NCBI RefSeq assembly: GCF_017310505.1
Contig: NZ_CP065957.1
Coordinates: 124,001-188,000, forward strand
Direction of reading: 5' to 3'
DNA from: Methylacidiphilum caldifontis
Lineage (GTDB): Bacteria > Verrucomicrobiota > Verrucomicrobiia > Methylacidiphilales > Methylacidiphilaceae
Length of the DNA stretch: 64,000 nucleotides
This document shows, in pieces, positions 55,293 through 63,946 of the stretch. The translations under genes were made by a program, and so were the position numbers. Position 1 is the stretch's first letter; the number at the start of each line of letters is the position of its first letter. The notes under the pieces are model-generated. The model saw only the letters and a program-made list of their open reading frames with translations. It did no database searches and was not told the DNA's origin.

Positions 55293-56053
55293 TTATTTAA
55301 AATTGATGAGGATTTTCTCCGAGAATGCTGTTGAATCTTTATTTTCTTTAGGCTCGGCTCTCTGCAGAAGGATAAGAATATCAGGCCATTCAAATTGATA
55401 TAATTTTTTTGAAAGAGGATCTAGCCTATATCTTAAGAAGGATTTAAAGGGAGAATATACATTCCTTAACTCATGCAAGGGACTTGAAGCTTCCCAACTT
55501 CCTTCAGCTGTCCAGATTTCTTCTTTTTGGGACTCCCTATCTTGAATTTCTATCCAGATGGGTGATCCGATAGGAATAATTTCTTCATTATTCACACGAA
55601 AAAGACTCAATGTTTGGCAAAGGCTCAATTTTTGTTTTTTTTCATATTCAGGTAGGATTTCTCCCGTAATGACTGAAGCTTGAAGAAAAAGATGTCCAAA
55701 TTTGTTTTTGTCTATCCAGACAGGTAATGGATCGCTAATCTGTCTATCGGGCCCAATCCAATGGACGGTAGCAACCCATTTTTCTGTGCTAAAAGAGTAG
55801 CTTTTTTCAATGATTTCGGTTGTTAAAGAGGGGTCAATTTTTTGTAATAAATCCTCTTTGGCTTCAGCATCTTTTGGCTTTTGTTGATCCACATCCTTTA
55901 ATGTTTTTTTTGCTGAATCAGTCGTTTTTTTTTAAAAAAATTCAAAAAATTATCCCCCTTCCCCAAATAATCGGGTATTTCTTTTGCTTCTAAAGGAAAG
56001 GAAAAAAAGACAAATAAGACTAATAAGCGGGAACCGATTAAATAATATCTCAT
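55293..56053 (-). CDS. Secreted protein of T4SS-like cluster, frame interrupted at A9
   Basis: Two frames make one gene. The 5' part (56053-55898) has a ribosome binding site CGGGAGA, a signal peptide (MRYYLIGSRLLVLFVFFSFP) and runs to residue 51 before a stop. The 3' part is open from the T7A9 run (minus strand; A9 at 55933-55925) to 55293 and encodes about 200 residues beginning KKTTDSAKKTLKDV. One extra A, or a -1 slip on the A run, joins them. The downstream frame has no good start of its own (only GTG 55892). Product family not recognised; contains IDKNKFGHLFLQASVITGE. It may be restored by slippage, or reflect a sequencing error or mutation. Confidence 0.68.
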
Positions 56054-56124
56054 TTATTCTCCCGAATTATTTATTGTAAAATTAATATTTTCTTTTCTAA
56101 AAATATTTAAAATGAAAAAATAAC

Positions 56125-56853
56125 TTACCTTGGTAAAGGGTATTCTTCTTGATCGGTTTGATTTCGCGCCATTGGTGGCATGTTTATTTTTTGATCTTGT
56201 TCCATAGGGGTTGAAAAATCTGAAGAAAAGGATTTAGCCTGGTTATTTGTATTCATCAAGTTTTGCAATACATTTATATTTTGTAGTAAAGCCGATTGTC
56301 GCCGAGAAAGGGCAGCAATTTCTTCTTCATATATCCTTTTTTGTTGTTCTCCATTAGAGGTCACTATAAAAAGTTTTCCATCTTTAGATTCAACATTAAA
56401 CATTCCACAGTTTCTTAAAGGGATAATTAGATCAGCAGCGGTGATTCCCTTAGGTTCTATCGTAATAACTAAACTACCTCCTATTTCTCGGGCTATTTTT
56501 TTAAGTTCCATCAGTTCTTTGATTCGAAAATCTAAAATAATAGGTTGAGTTATCTCATTATTTGATGGAAAAGGACCAGTATTTGAATCCTTTTGTGCCT
56601 CTACTTTGTTCTGCTTTTGTTGATCTTCTTTTGTTGCTTTATTTGGTTCAAGTTCGACTTCATTTTTCTTTATTGTTCGATTTTCTTTGGTTGTACTTCC
56701 TTCAGCATTAATAGGGGAATGAACGCTGCCTGTTTTTAAAGGAACTAATGGATCTAACTCTTCACCAGCAAATAAACTCCAGGGGAAAAAACAAAGCAAT
56801 AGTATAACCCATAGATTGTAAACTGTGCACAGTCCTTTGAATTCTTTCTTCAT
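56125..56853 (-). CDS. Secreted T4SS-cluster protein, unknown
   Basis: 242 residues: signal peptide (LWVILLLCFFPWSLFAGEEL), a long charged linker (about 45-100), a small alpha/beta domain (GGSLVITIEPKGITAADLII, GKLFIVTSNG) and a coiled-coil-like C-terminus. Domain resembles the secretin/STN-type fold in outline only. Its ATG overlaps the stop of the VirB6-like gene (ATGA). Confidence 0.65.
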   Translation of the reverse strand: MKKEFKGLCTVYNLWVILLLCFFPWSLFAGEELDPLVPLKTGSVHSPINAEGSTTKENRTIKKNEVELEPNKATKEDQQKQNKVEAQKDSNTGPFPSNNEITQPIILDFRIKELMELKKIAREIGGSLVITIEPKGITAADLIIPLRNCGMFNVESKDGKLFIVTSNGEQQKRIYEEEIAALSRRQSALLQNINVLQNLMNTNNQAKSFSSDFSTPMEQDQKINMPPMARNQTDQEEYPLPR

Positions 56854-58199
56854 TTTTTTCCTTCTGTCTTTTCAATAAAATAGGTCATATCTTCTTTTTT
56901 TTCTGTTTTTAAAAAAGAGCGTCTTGATTCTTGTATTTTATTTAGGGTTAGTCCAAGAATGATACGTATTTTTTTAAACGATCGAATAGCAACTATTGGC
57001 GCATTTTTTATCTTTTGAATAGATCTTAACATTCCCCAGAAGGGAACGAATATTCCAATAAGAAGCAAGATAGTGATACTAAAAGTCATTAAACCATAAA
57101 ATCCTGCTTCCCAAGACAATTGCCAAAATCCTAAAAAAACAAGCCTGAAGGGAGCGGGCAAGAAGTCTAAAAAAGAAAAAAGAAGATAAGTTTTGCTTAA
57201 GGCCCTATGGATATCGTGGCTTGAGGAATGGAACAGATTAAAGTAAATCGATCTATCCTCAAAGATTGCACCATAAAGAGTGGTTAAAAAAATAAAACAC
57301 AAATAAGAAAGAATCGACCAGCTCAGCATAGGAATATTGGCCCCTAGAAGGAAATGAAAAGATTTCCCTAAAAGTCGTAAAGATGGTTTATAAGGCAATA
57401 GTAGGGCAAAACAACAAAACAACAAAAGAGATAAATGAAAAAGACATTCTTCAATAAAGTTGAGAACAACGGAAAACAAAAAATATAGGAAAAGAGAAAG
57501 CTGAGAAAATAGGGTAGAAACAAAAAAAAGAAAATGAAAGATCCCCTTCCCTGTTAAAATGATCAAAGTAAGCAGTAAATGTTTTATTTTTTCAGGAGGA
57601 TAATCATAAGGAATTATTTTTCTTATATTTTCTCGAATTTGAGATTCAAGATCTTCATAGCTATGATTAAAGTTTTTGCCAATAACTTGGCTTTTAGCTT
57701 GGCTATATTCGATAGATAATTTAGACCTTCCCGTTCCCCCTGATTCATAAAGCCAGCTATCCCACCATTCCCGAGGATATTTTCCCTGAGGCTGAACAGT
57801 CCCGATTTTAAGTTGATTAATAAAATCCAGTAACCCTTTGGAGATTGTACCTTGGGTAGGATCAAAGACTTTTTTATATGTACCAGAGATAATTATCCCA
57901 AGAACTAGAATACAAAGTATATAATCAATAATAAAGAGTTTAAGATTTTTTCTTTTTATTATCCCCATTCCTAATGAAGCAAAATGTAAGGCAATAAAAA
58001 GAGGCAAGGATTTGTAAAATAGAATAATCCCATATCTATCTAAAGATGAAAAAATCTCAGCGATTTTGTGTTCTCCCCTTTCGGTCAGAGAAATATTGAT
58101 CTGATGAGAATCATTTCGAAGATTTTCTGCTTTGGTAGCCGAAAGAAAAACAAAAGGAAAAAATACGAATACTAGGAAAGATGATCGCAATACTTTCAT
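56850..58199 (-). CDS. VirB6/TrbL-like polytopic membrane protein
   Basis: 449 residues: signal sequence, a periplasmic loop, then at least six membrane segments (GIILFYKSLPLFIALHFASL; FHFLFFVSTLFSQLSLFLYF; VFLGFWQLSWEAGFYGLMTF). Topology, length and position at the head of the operon fit VirB6/TraG-N/TrbL channel proteins; sequence similarity is weak as is usual for this family. First gene of the left-pointing operon, divergent from the sigma factor gene; ribosome binding site AAGGAGG upstream. Confidence 0.62.
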   Translation of the reverse strand: MKVLRSSFLVFVFFPFVFLSATKAENLRNDSHQINISLTERGEHKIAEIFSSLDRYGIILFYKSLPLFIALHFASLGMGIIKRKNLKLFIIDYILCILVLGIIISGTYKKVFDPTQGTISKGLLDFINQLKIGTVQPQGKYPREWWDSWLYESGGTGRSKLSIEYSQAKSQVIGKNFNHSYEDLESQIRENIRKIIPYDYPPEKIKHLLLTLIILTGKGIFHFLFFVSTLFSQLSLFLYFLFSVVLNFIEECLFHLSLLLFCCFALLLPYKPSLRLLGKSFHFLLGANIPMLSWSILSYLCFIFLTTLYGAIFEDRSIYFNLFHSSSHDIHRALSKTYLLFSFLDFLPAPFRLVFLGFWQLSWEAGFYGLMTFSITILLLIGIFVPFWGMLRSIQKIKNAPIVAIRSFKKIRIILGLTLNKIQESRRSFLKTEKKEDMTYFIEKTEGKK

Positions 58200-58280
58200 A
58201 TATAAGGAGGTGAGACGATTTCTTTTTAAAAAAACAAAAATAAAATAAAAAACATTATTTATAATTTTAGGGATAATATT

Positions 58281-58318
58281 AACATAATGTTATAAATATG
58301 TTACGATAATGTTACATT
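58281..58318. promoter_or_regulatory. Two operator-like palindromes, 27 bp apart
   Basis: AACATAATGTT (58281-58291) and AATGTTACATT (58308-58318) are perfect 11-base odd palindromes; a partial third copy (TGTATTACATTATT) follows. They share AATGTT half-sites and lie in the divergent promoter region between the VirB6-like gene and the sigma/ParB pair. A KorA/KorB- or ParB-type binding site is the natural guess. Confidence 0.55.
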
Positions 58319-58485
58319 TGTATTACATTATTAATTTATTCTTGCCGATCATTATCGTCTTTTTAAAATAAATTTTTGAACCCCCTTAAACTTATGATGA
58401 CTCCTCAATCCTTACCTATTTTAGAGTCTTCTAAAAAAAATCTTGAATATGAAAAAAGTTCAAAGACGAGCTGCCGATTATTCTA

Positions 58486-59277
58486 TTGGCGAAATCAGCC
58501 AATAAGGAAGCCTTGGAATGGTTGGCTAGAAACTCTTTATCCATGAGACAACAGGTGGCTCGCTATTATTTGCCCTATCTACCAGATCAATGGCCAGATG
58601 CAGAAAATGTAGGATGGATCGGTATTCTTGACGCTTTAGAAAAATGGAAAGAAAAGATGCAAATTCGATTTTTTGATTATGCCATTTATCATGTGAAAAA
58701 TAGGGTGCGCAATTATGCTAATTCCTGTCGAACAACGGTTCGTAGACCAAATTCTGCTTATAGGGAATATAGAAAAATTGAAAAATATTTAGAACAAGGA
58801 CTAACTCTAGAAGAAATCGCAAATCTCCATGGATATTCTACACATCATCTAGAAAAAATCCTTCAAGTTTACACTGCGGATATAAGTCTACATTTTACTT
58901 CATTAGATGAACCAGAAAACTGTCCTCTGGATTTTATTGTTTATCCTGAAAATGATGAAGATTTCTTGGAAAAGGAAGAAAGACTACGAAAGCTATATAT
59001 TGCATTGTCTCATCTTGATGAAATATCCAGAAAAGTTGTATTATACTTCTTTGGCATAGAAGAGGAATTAGGAGCCCAAAAAAAATCTACTGCTTGGATC
59101 GCGCATAAACTTGGAATTTCTCGAAAAAAAGTTGTTCAGCTTTTAGAAGATTCTTTGAAGCAACTAAAAAGAGATTTTTTCTTATTGGAGACTTTTAATA
59201 TCCAACATCCTCTCCCCATAGGTTTATCTACCTCGGTGATTCAGATAGATTGGGCACAAGAGATAGAAGACGAATGA
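58486..59277 (+). CDS. Sigma-70-family factor in T4SS-like cluster
   Basis: About 263 residues from TTG 58486. Region 2 is seen at residues 38-80 (DAENVGWIGILDALEKWKEK, FDYAIYHVKNRVRNYANS), region 3 at about 95-120 (LEQGLTLEEIANLHGYSTHH), and region 4 at about 175-225 (LSHLDEISRKVVLYFFGIEE, TAWIAHKLGISRKKVVQLLE). So all DNA- and core-binding regions are present, as in group 3 factors. The TTG start has no ribosome binding site. ATG at 58394/58397 starts another frame which would join this one if A6 at 58452-58457 had one more A. The stop overlaps the next ATG (ATGA). Confidence 0.8.
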   Translation: MAKSANKEALEWLARNSLSMRQQVARYYLPYLPDQWPDAENVGWIGILDALEKWKEKMQIRFFDYAIYHVKNRVRNYANSCRTTVRRPNSAYREYRKIEKYLEQGLTLEEIANLHGYSTHHLEKILQVYTADISLHFTSLDEPENCPLDFIVYPENDEDFLEKEERLRKLYIALSHLDEISRKVVLYFFGIEEELGAQKKSTAWIAHKLGISRKKVVQLLEDSLKQLKRDFFLLETFNIQHPLPIGLSTSVIQIDWAQEIEDE

Positions 59278-60878
59278 TGAAAAGCATAGATAAGAAGAAA
59301 AAACCTCTTCTAAAACAGGATTCCAAATTTTCTTTGATTCCTGTTGATCAGATTGTTTTATCTCAGGATAACCCTAGAAAGCATTTTCAAGAAGAGCAGA
59401 TCGAAGAACTGGCTGTAAGTATTGAAGAAATTGGGCTTATTCATCCAATCCTTGTAAGACCAGCGGCTAACAATACCTATGAGATCATTTCAGGAGAAAG
59501 GAGATGGAGGGCCTGTAAGAAATTAAAGAAACCCTTTATCGAGTGCTTCATTCATCCAATGGATGATAAAATGGCACTACAAGTAAGAATTGTCGAAAAC
59601 ATTCAACGACAAAATCTTAATCCCATAGAGGAAGCCCAAGGTTATAAAAAACTATTGGATGGTGGAATGAGTATTGCGGAATTATCTTCGGTTATTGGGA
59701 AAGGGCGCGACTACATTAGTCGAATGGTGATGTTATTATCTCTTCCGGAAGCCGCGAAGGAAGCCATTATTACTGGAAAAATGGCTAAAAGGACAGGATG
59801 GTATATTGCTCGGATTCCAGTTCCTAAACTTAGAGCTATCGTTGCCTCTGAAGCTATTGCCAAAAATTTAACAGTAACTCAAGTGGCTCAAATTGTTCTT
59901 GAAAATTATCTTTTGGATTTAAGAAAAGCTACTTTTTCTATTTCAGTGCCAGATCTTGTTCCTGGAGTACCTAGCTGTTTGGACTGTTCTAAAAGAACGG
60001 GAAATTCAAAAGATCTATTTGATGATATAAAAGATGAAATGATTTGCACTGATCCAGAATGTTTTGCTCAAAAAAGAGAGGCTGACTGGCGCCGTCAATG
60101 CTTGCTTGCTCACACTGAAAATAAAGAGATACTTAATGATGAAGAATCCTTTAAGCATTTTGTTCCAGGAACATCTAGACTTAGAACTGATTCTCAATTT
60201 GTCGATATTGATGATGTGTGTGAGTGGGATAAAAAAGAGAGAAAGTGGTCATCTCTGTTAGCAGAAGAACTTAAGCCCATGAATGGAAGAGCTCTTTTGC
60301 GGATGTACCTAGCGAGAAGTCCCATGGGGACCATCCATTCTTTTGTTAAAAAAGAAGAAGCTCTTCTAGCCTTGAGAAGACATGGCATTACCTTTGCCAA
60401 TAATGCTATCAAGGAATGGACAGAAAAGGAGAATGCTCGAAAAGAAAGAAAAAAGAAGGAAGAGTTTTTAAATCTCAGTTGTTATTCTCTTTTGCAAAAA
60501 GTCTGTGAGAAGGCAAAAAAAGACAAGATGTGGAGTTTCTATAACATAATGCTTTGCTTAGCTCTTCGTGTTGTCCCAAGGGAGGTTTCAACTTTTGTCT
60601 TTCAAAGACATCATTATAAATTGGGGACAGAAGAAGAATCCATGCAAATCATTGAAAAAATTGAAGAAAAAGAATCTATGGCTATTCTATTGGATCTCTT
60701 TTTTTCAACAGATTTATATTTAAGCAGCTATACGGATCTTCCTCCTTTACTAGTCCGAGTGTGTAAAATCTTGGATATCGATGTTTCAAAGGTTGTTGAA
60801 GAGATTAATTCCATAAACATGTCGGATAAGTCGATCCTTTTTCCTTATAAAAAAAGAAAGTCCTTAAAGGTTTATTGA
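59274..60878 (+). CDS. ParB/KorB-like DNA-binding protein
   Basis: About 534 residues. The N-terminal ParB domain has IPVDQIVLSQDNPRKHF, LIHPILVRP, SGERRWRA and ENIQRQNLNPIEEAQ; an HTH follows (MSIAELSSVIGKGRDYISRM). A middle cysteine region (CLDC, CTDPEC) suggests a zinc element, then a long C-terminal part of unknown kind. Longer than chromosomal ParB (about 290). No ParA lies beside it. The ATG at 59274 overlaps the sigma stop; the frame from 59250 would overlap more. Confidence 0.88.
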   Translation: MMKSIDKKKKPLLKQDSKFSLIPVDQIVLSQDNPRKHFQEEQIEELAVSIEEIGLIHPILVRPAANNTYEIISGERRWRACKKLKKPFIECFIHPMDDKMALQVRIVENIQRQNLNPIEEAQGYKKLLDGGMSIAELSSVIGKGRDYISRMVMLLSLPEAAKEAIITGKMAKRTGWYIARIPVPKLRAIVASEAIAKNLTVTQVAQIVLENYLLDLRKATFSISVPDLVPGVPSCLDCSKRTGNSKDLFDDIKDEMICTDPECFAQKREADWRRQCLLAHTENKEILNDEESFKHFVPGTSRLRTDSQFVDIDDVCEWDKKERKWSSLLAEELKPMNGRALLRMYLARSPMGTIHSFVKKEEALLALRRHGITFANNAIKEWTEKENARKERKKKEEFLNLSCYSLLQKVCEKAKKDKMWSFYNIMLCLALRVVPREVSTFVFQRHHYKLGTEEESMQIIEKIEEKESMAILLDLFFSTDLYLSSYTDLPPLLVRVCKILDIDVSKVVEEINSINMSDKSILFPYKKRKSLKVY

Positions 60879-61738
60879 GGAACTGAAATTACCACTATAT
60901 CTTGATCGGGGGGTGCAGTTTTTTCTAGGACATGCCCATTATACAAAACTTTTACTTTTCGATTAGGTAAAAATTCGACGATGACATATCCACCCCTAGG
61001 AGTTTTTACAACAAAATTTTGTCCTGGTTTGCCGAGGGGAACTTCAATTGTCGTTGAAGAGGAATATTTCTTTGGCTGCCCTAGACTATTCGCTTTTTTA
61101 GCTGATGGTTCTTCTTCTCCAACTGTGATAAAAGAGGATGACTTTGATTCATTATGGGATGAGCTAAAGACAGCGGTTTCCATGTCTGGATCTCCAACCA
61201 CTATAGAAGGAAAACTAACAAGACTATTTTTTTTGCTTTGCGACTTTTTTTCTAAAGCATTGATTAATGCGGATTCTTTTAATTGCGGAGGTGGAAGGGA
61301 ATCGACCAGTGTTGTTTCTATCTTTTCGAGTCTATTTCTCATGTTAACCAAGTCAATTTCTACCCCCTTGTCTTTGGTTGAGGGATTCTCTTCATTAGGA
61401 GTTGGGACAACCATTTGACCATTATCTGCTCGGATATAGGGTTTTCCTGAAAGTTCGGCTTCTTCAAGGCTCGCCCAATGCCCTGGATCAATAACTGTTC
61501 CTACATAGTGACCTCCGATCCATTGGCCAGTCTTTGGATCAACCCTCGCTTTAGTCCATCCCGTATTGATAACGGGAAGAATGTAGGCGGGTTTGCCTTT
61601 ATCGTAAACATCGTAGGGTTTGGTATAATCATAGCTATTTTGAATTAAAGCGGGATCGATTGGTAGGTTGGCTTTTTTTTGTGAAACGCATCCAAGAAGA
61701 AAGATCAATGAAAAAACATAATGAAAAATTTTTTTCAT
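60872..61738 (-). CDS. T4SS-cluster lipoprotein
   Basis: 288 residues; signal with lipobox FLLGC (Cys17). A conserved-looking segment TGQWIGGHYVGTVIDPGHWA and a short coiled coil are followed by a Ser/Lys-rich linker and a small beta domain near the end (GGYVIVEFLPNRKVKVLYNG). By position after the VirB9/VirB10-like pair it may be the VirB7/TraV equivalent. Its 3' end overlaps the convergent ParB-like gene by 7 bases. Confidence 0.65.
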   Translation of the reverse strand: MKKIFHYVFSLIFLLGCVSQKKANLPIDPALIQNSYDYTKPYDVYDKGKPAYILPVINTGWTKARVDPKTGQWIGGHYVGTVIDPGHWASLEEAELSGKPYIRADNGQMVVPTPNEENPSTKDKGVEIDLVNMRNRLEKIETTLVDSLPPPQLKESALINALEKKSQSKKNSLVSFPSIVVGDPDMETAVFSSSHNESKSSSFITVGEEEPSAKKANSLGQPKKYSSSTTIEVPLGKPGQNFVVKTPRGGYVIVEFLPNRKVKVLYNGHVLEKTAPPDQDIVVISVPQ

Positions 61739-61772
61739 GGCTTCTATATATATTTTGTTCCTTTATAAACAG

Positions 61773-62978
61773 TTATCTCCCGTAATCCGCTTTTGAAATA
61801 TCCATGTAGCTTTTCAAAAAAACTCTAAATCTCGTTCCTGCAGGGACAAAAACATAAGGTTTGTATTGGTCAATGTCCTGTGCAAGAATGTTCATGATTT
61901 GTTGCAGAGCATTGGTTCCCCCATACATGCCTCCTAACATCAATGCTTGTTTGGGTCCACTGGTAGTTGGCTGTCCATAAAGACCCCATGGTGTCAACCC
62001 GTAAGGAGACATATAGTAATTGAAGGATTGATATTCCATGGCATAAAGAAATGCCTGTCCTAAAGCGGCTAAAACCGGACCCAGAAGTTGTTTCCCATAT
62101 TCACTCACCCTATATCCTTTTATTCCTTCCGTTCCGTCCGTATGGAGAGCTACTCCTTGAATAGGTAGGGAACGACCGTCTTTAAAAATAATTTTATTAA
62201 TATGAACCATCATTCTATCTCTGAGAGCTGAACCTCCTGCTGATGTTCCAATCAATCGATCTCCAGGTTCCAATAAACGATTTCCTTGAAAATAAAAAGG
62301 TAACCATACCGCTCCTACGACATCTACATCGGTATTGGAGCTGAACGCAGAATTAACTAATGCAGCTTCGATCATTTCTCCTTGAGGTGCAAAGGCATTA
62401 ATATCAATATTAGCTGAAGAAATATCCGAATGGCCTATTTCTTGAGTACCTGTAACTTCAACCGCTGAAAGTGAAAGATTGCGAAAAGGGTACCGTTTCC
62501 TTGCCCATTTGATAATTACGGGCTGATCAGAAGACTCTGATTCTTTAGCCAGAGCCTTTTGATCCACTAAGCCTCGAGGAACTGGGGCAATGCGATTAGG
62601 AGGTTGTTGTTCAATAATTCCAAGAGTTTCTCTTCCCTTTGATTGAGGAGGAGCTTTAATTTGAGTTGGGGGTAAAATGGGTTCTGAACTATTTTCCTTA
62701 GAGAGTATAACTTCTTTGGGAACTGCTGCTTTAATGGGAGATTTATCACCTTTTTGGACAATGACCGTTGTATTTTTATCTGTACCCTGGTCCTTTTTTT
62801 TTTGTTTCTTTGAGTAAACTTGGGAAACTTGACCTCTAAAATAAAGGTTCCTTGCTCTGCCAACTACTCCAGACATCATTTTTGTCGCAAGGCCGATAGG
62901 ATTGACAAAATAAAGGATCATGAAGATGAAAGGAATAGAGATGAATAAGATAATTTTATTTTTTAAAAATCTCTTCAT
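61773..62978 (-). CDS. VirB10/TraB-like channel protein
   Basis: 401 residues: short cytoplasmic start, one membrane helix (IILFISIPFIFMILYFVNP), a Lys/Pro-rich linker, and a C-terminal beta-barrel domain of VirB10/TrbI type (LLEPGDRLIGTSAGGSALRD, MMVHINKIIFKDGRSLPIQG, VFVPAGTRFRVFLKS). Spans both membranes in type IV systems. Its ATG overlaps the stop of the VirB9-like gene (ATGA). Confidence 0.85.
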   Translation of the reverse strand: MKRFLKNKIILFISIPFIFMILYFVNPIGLATKMMSGVVGRARNLYFRGQVSQVYSKKQKKKDQGTDKNTTVIVQKGDKSPIKAAVPKEVILSKENSSEPILPPTQIKAPPQSKGRETLGIIEQQPPNRIAPVPRGLVDQKALAKESESSDQPVIIKWARKRYPFRNLSLSAVEVTGTQEIGHSDISSANIDINAFAPQGEMIEAALVNSAFSSNTDVDVVGAVWLPFYFQGNRLLEPGDRLIGTSAGGSALRDRMMVHINKIIFKDGRSLPIQGVALHTDGTEGIKGYRVSEYGKQLLGPVLAALGQAFLYAMEYQSFNYYMSPYGLTPWGLYGQPTTSGPKQALMLGGMYGGTNALQQIMNILAQDIDQYKPYVFVPAGTRFRVFLKSYMDISKADYGR

Positions 62979-63946
62979 TTTCTAGTTTCTTTCCAGATAA
63001 GGGAAAAGGATTGATCAGGAGAAAAAGGAGGATTAGAAATAATTAAAAAACCACTTGTAATCTCGGCTGGAGATAAAACAACTTTGTTTAACGACACATA
63101 ATCTGGTATGAAACGGCTCTGACCAATGGCTACTCTTAAAGTCGATTCATCTAACCGGACTTTGTAAGGATAAATATTTTTCCATGCAAAAGAAATGGCC
63201 AAGGGTCCGGAAGAAAATCTATAAATATAATAATAATCGAATCCAGTAAGTTTTGACCTTTTAAATATAGCCATTCTTTTGATATCCATGGGCTTGATGG
63301 ATCCTTCTCGAACTAAAAGATCATAATTGGCTATAATTTGAGCGATACTACCTACAGCAGAGATATCTCCATCGTTTTCCGCTGAAAAAGAAGCCAGTTG
63401 AACAGAAAAATTAGATCCATTTTTACTAAAAGGGGCTACTCGAATGAGACTGACAGCCTTTTTAAAATCTGACTCTACAAAAATATGGTAAAGGCGGGTG
63501 CGATTTCCTTGGAAAAAAACTAAAAGTGAAGTATCACCCGTTGTATCCAAGGATCTGAGAATGAGTTTTGTTCCCTGTTTAGAAATATGAATTAATTTTC
63601 CATCTCCAAGTTCCCATCCCAGGATCGGTTCGGAAAATTCAATAGCTAAAGGATATCCTGGTGCAGTCCTAAGAATTTCGACTTGGCCGTCTTCTTGATG
63701 GATCAGTCTTACTTTTTCTTGTAGAAATTCAACGAGCTCATCATCGGTGAGCTCTTCAGCCCTTTTTCCGTTAATGATGACCGGAGGAGCATCTTCTTCG
63801 GTAATTTGAACGTTTGAATTTTGGTTTGTGGAACCACTTTGAAAAGAGGAGTTAAGAGGGTTTCGTGAATCTAAGGGATCGATCTGTTGACTATTGATAA
63901 TGAAAGGAAAACCAAAAAGAAAAAAAACAGCTAACTTTCTTTTCAT
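62975..63946 (-). CDS. VirB9/TraK-like secreted protein
   Basis: 323 residues with signal peptide (KLAVFFLFGFPFIINSQ). The middle (residues about 105-160) has the VirB9/TrbG N-domain pattern: PLAIEFSEPILGWELGDGKL, TKLILRSLD, TSLLVFFQGNRTRLYHIFV. Located immediately before the VirB10-like gene, the usual order. Upstream genes lie beyond the window edge. Confidence 0.72.
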   Translation of the reverse strand: MKRKLAVFFLFGFPFIINSQQIDPLDSRNPLNSSFQSGSTNQNSNVQITEEDAPPVIINGKRAEELTDDELVEFLQEKVRLIHQEDGQVEILRTAPGYPLAIEFSEPILGWELGDGKLIHISKQGTKLILRSLDTTGDTSLLVFFQGNRTRLYHIFVESDFKKAVSLIRVAPFSKNGSNFSVQLASFSAENDGDISAVGSIAQIIANYDLLVREGSIKPMDIKRMAIFKRSKLTGFDYYYIYRFSSGPLAISFAWKNIYPYKVRLDESTLRVAIGQSRFIPDYVSLNKVVLSPAEITSGFLIISNPPFSPDQSFSLIWKETRK

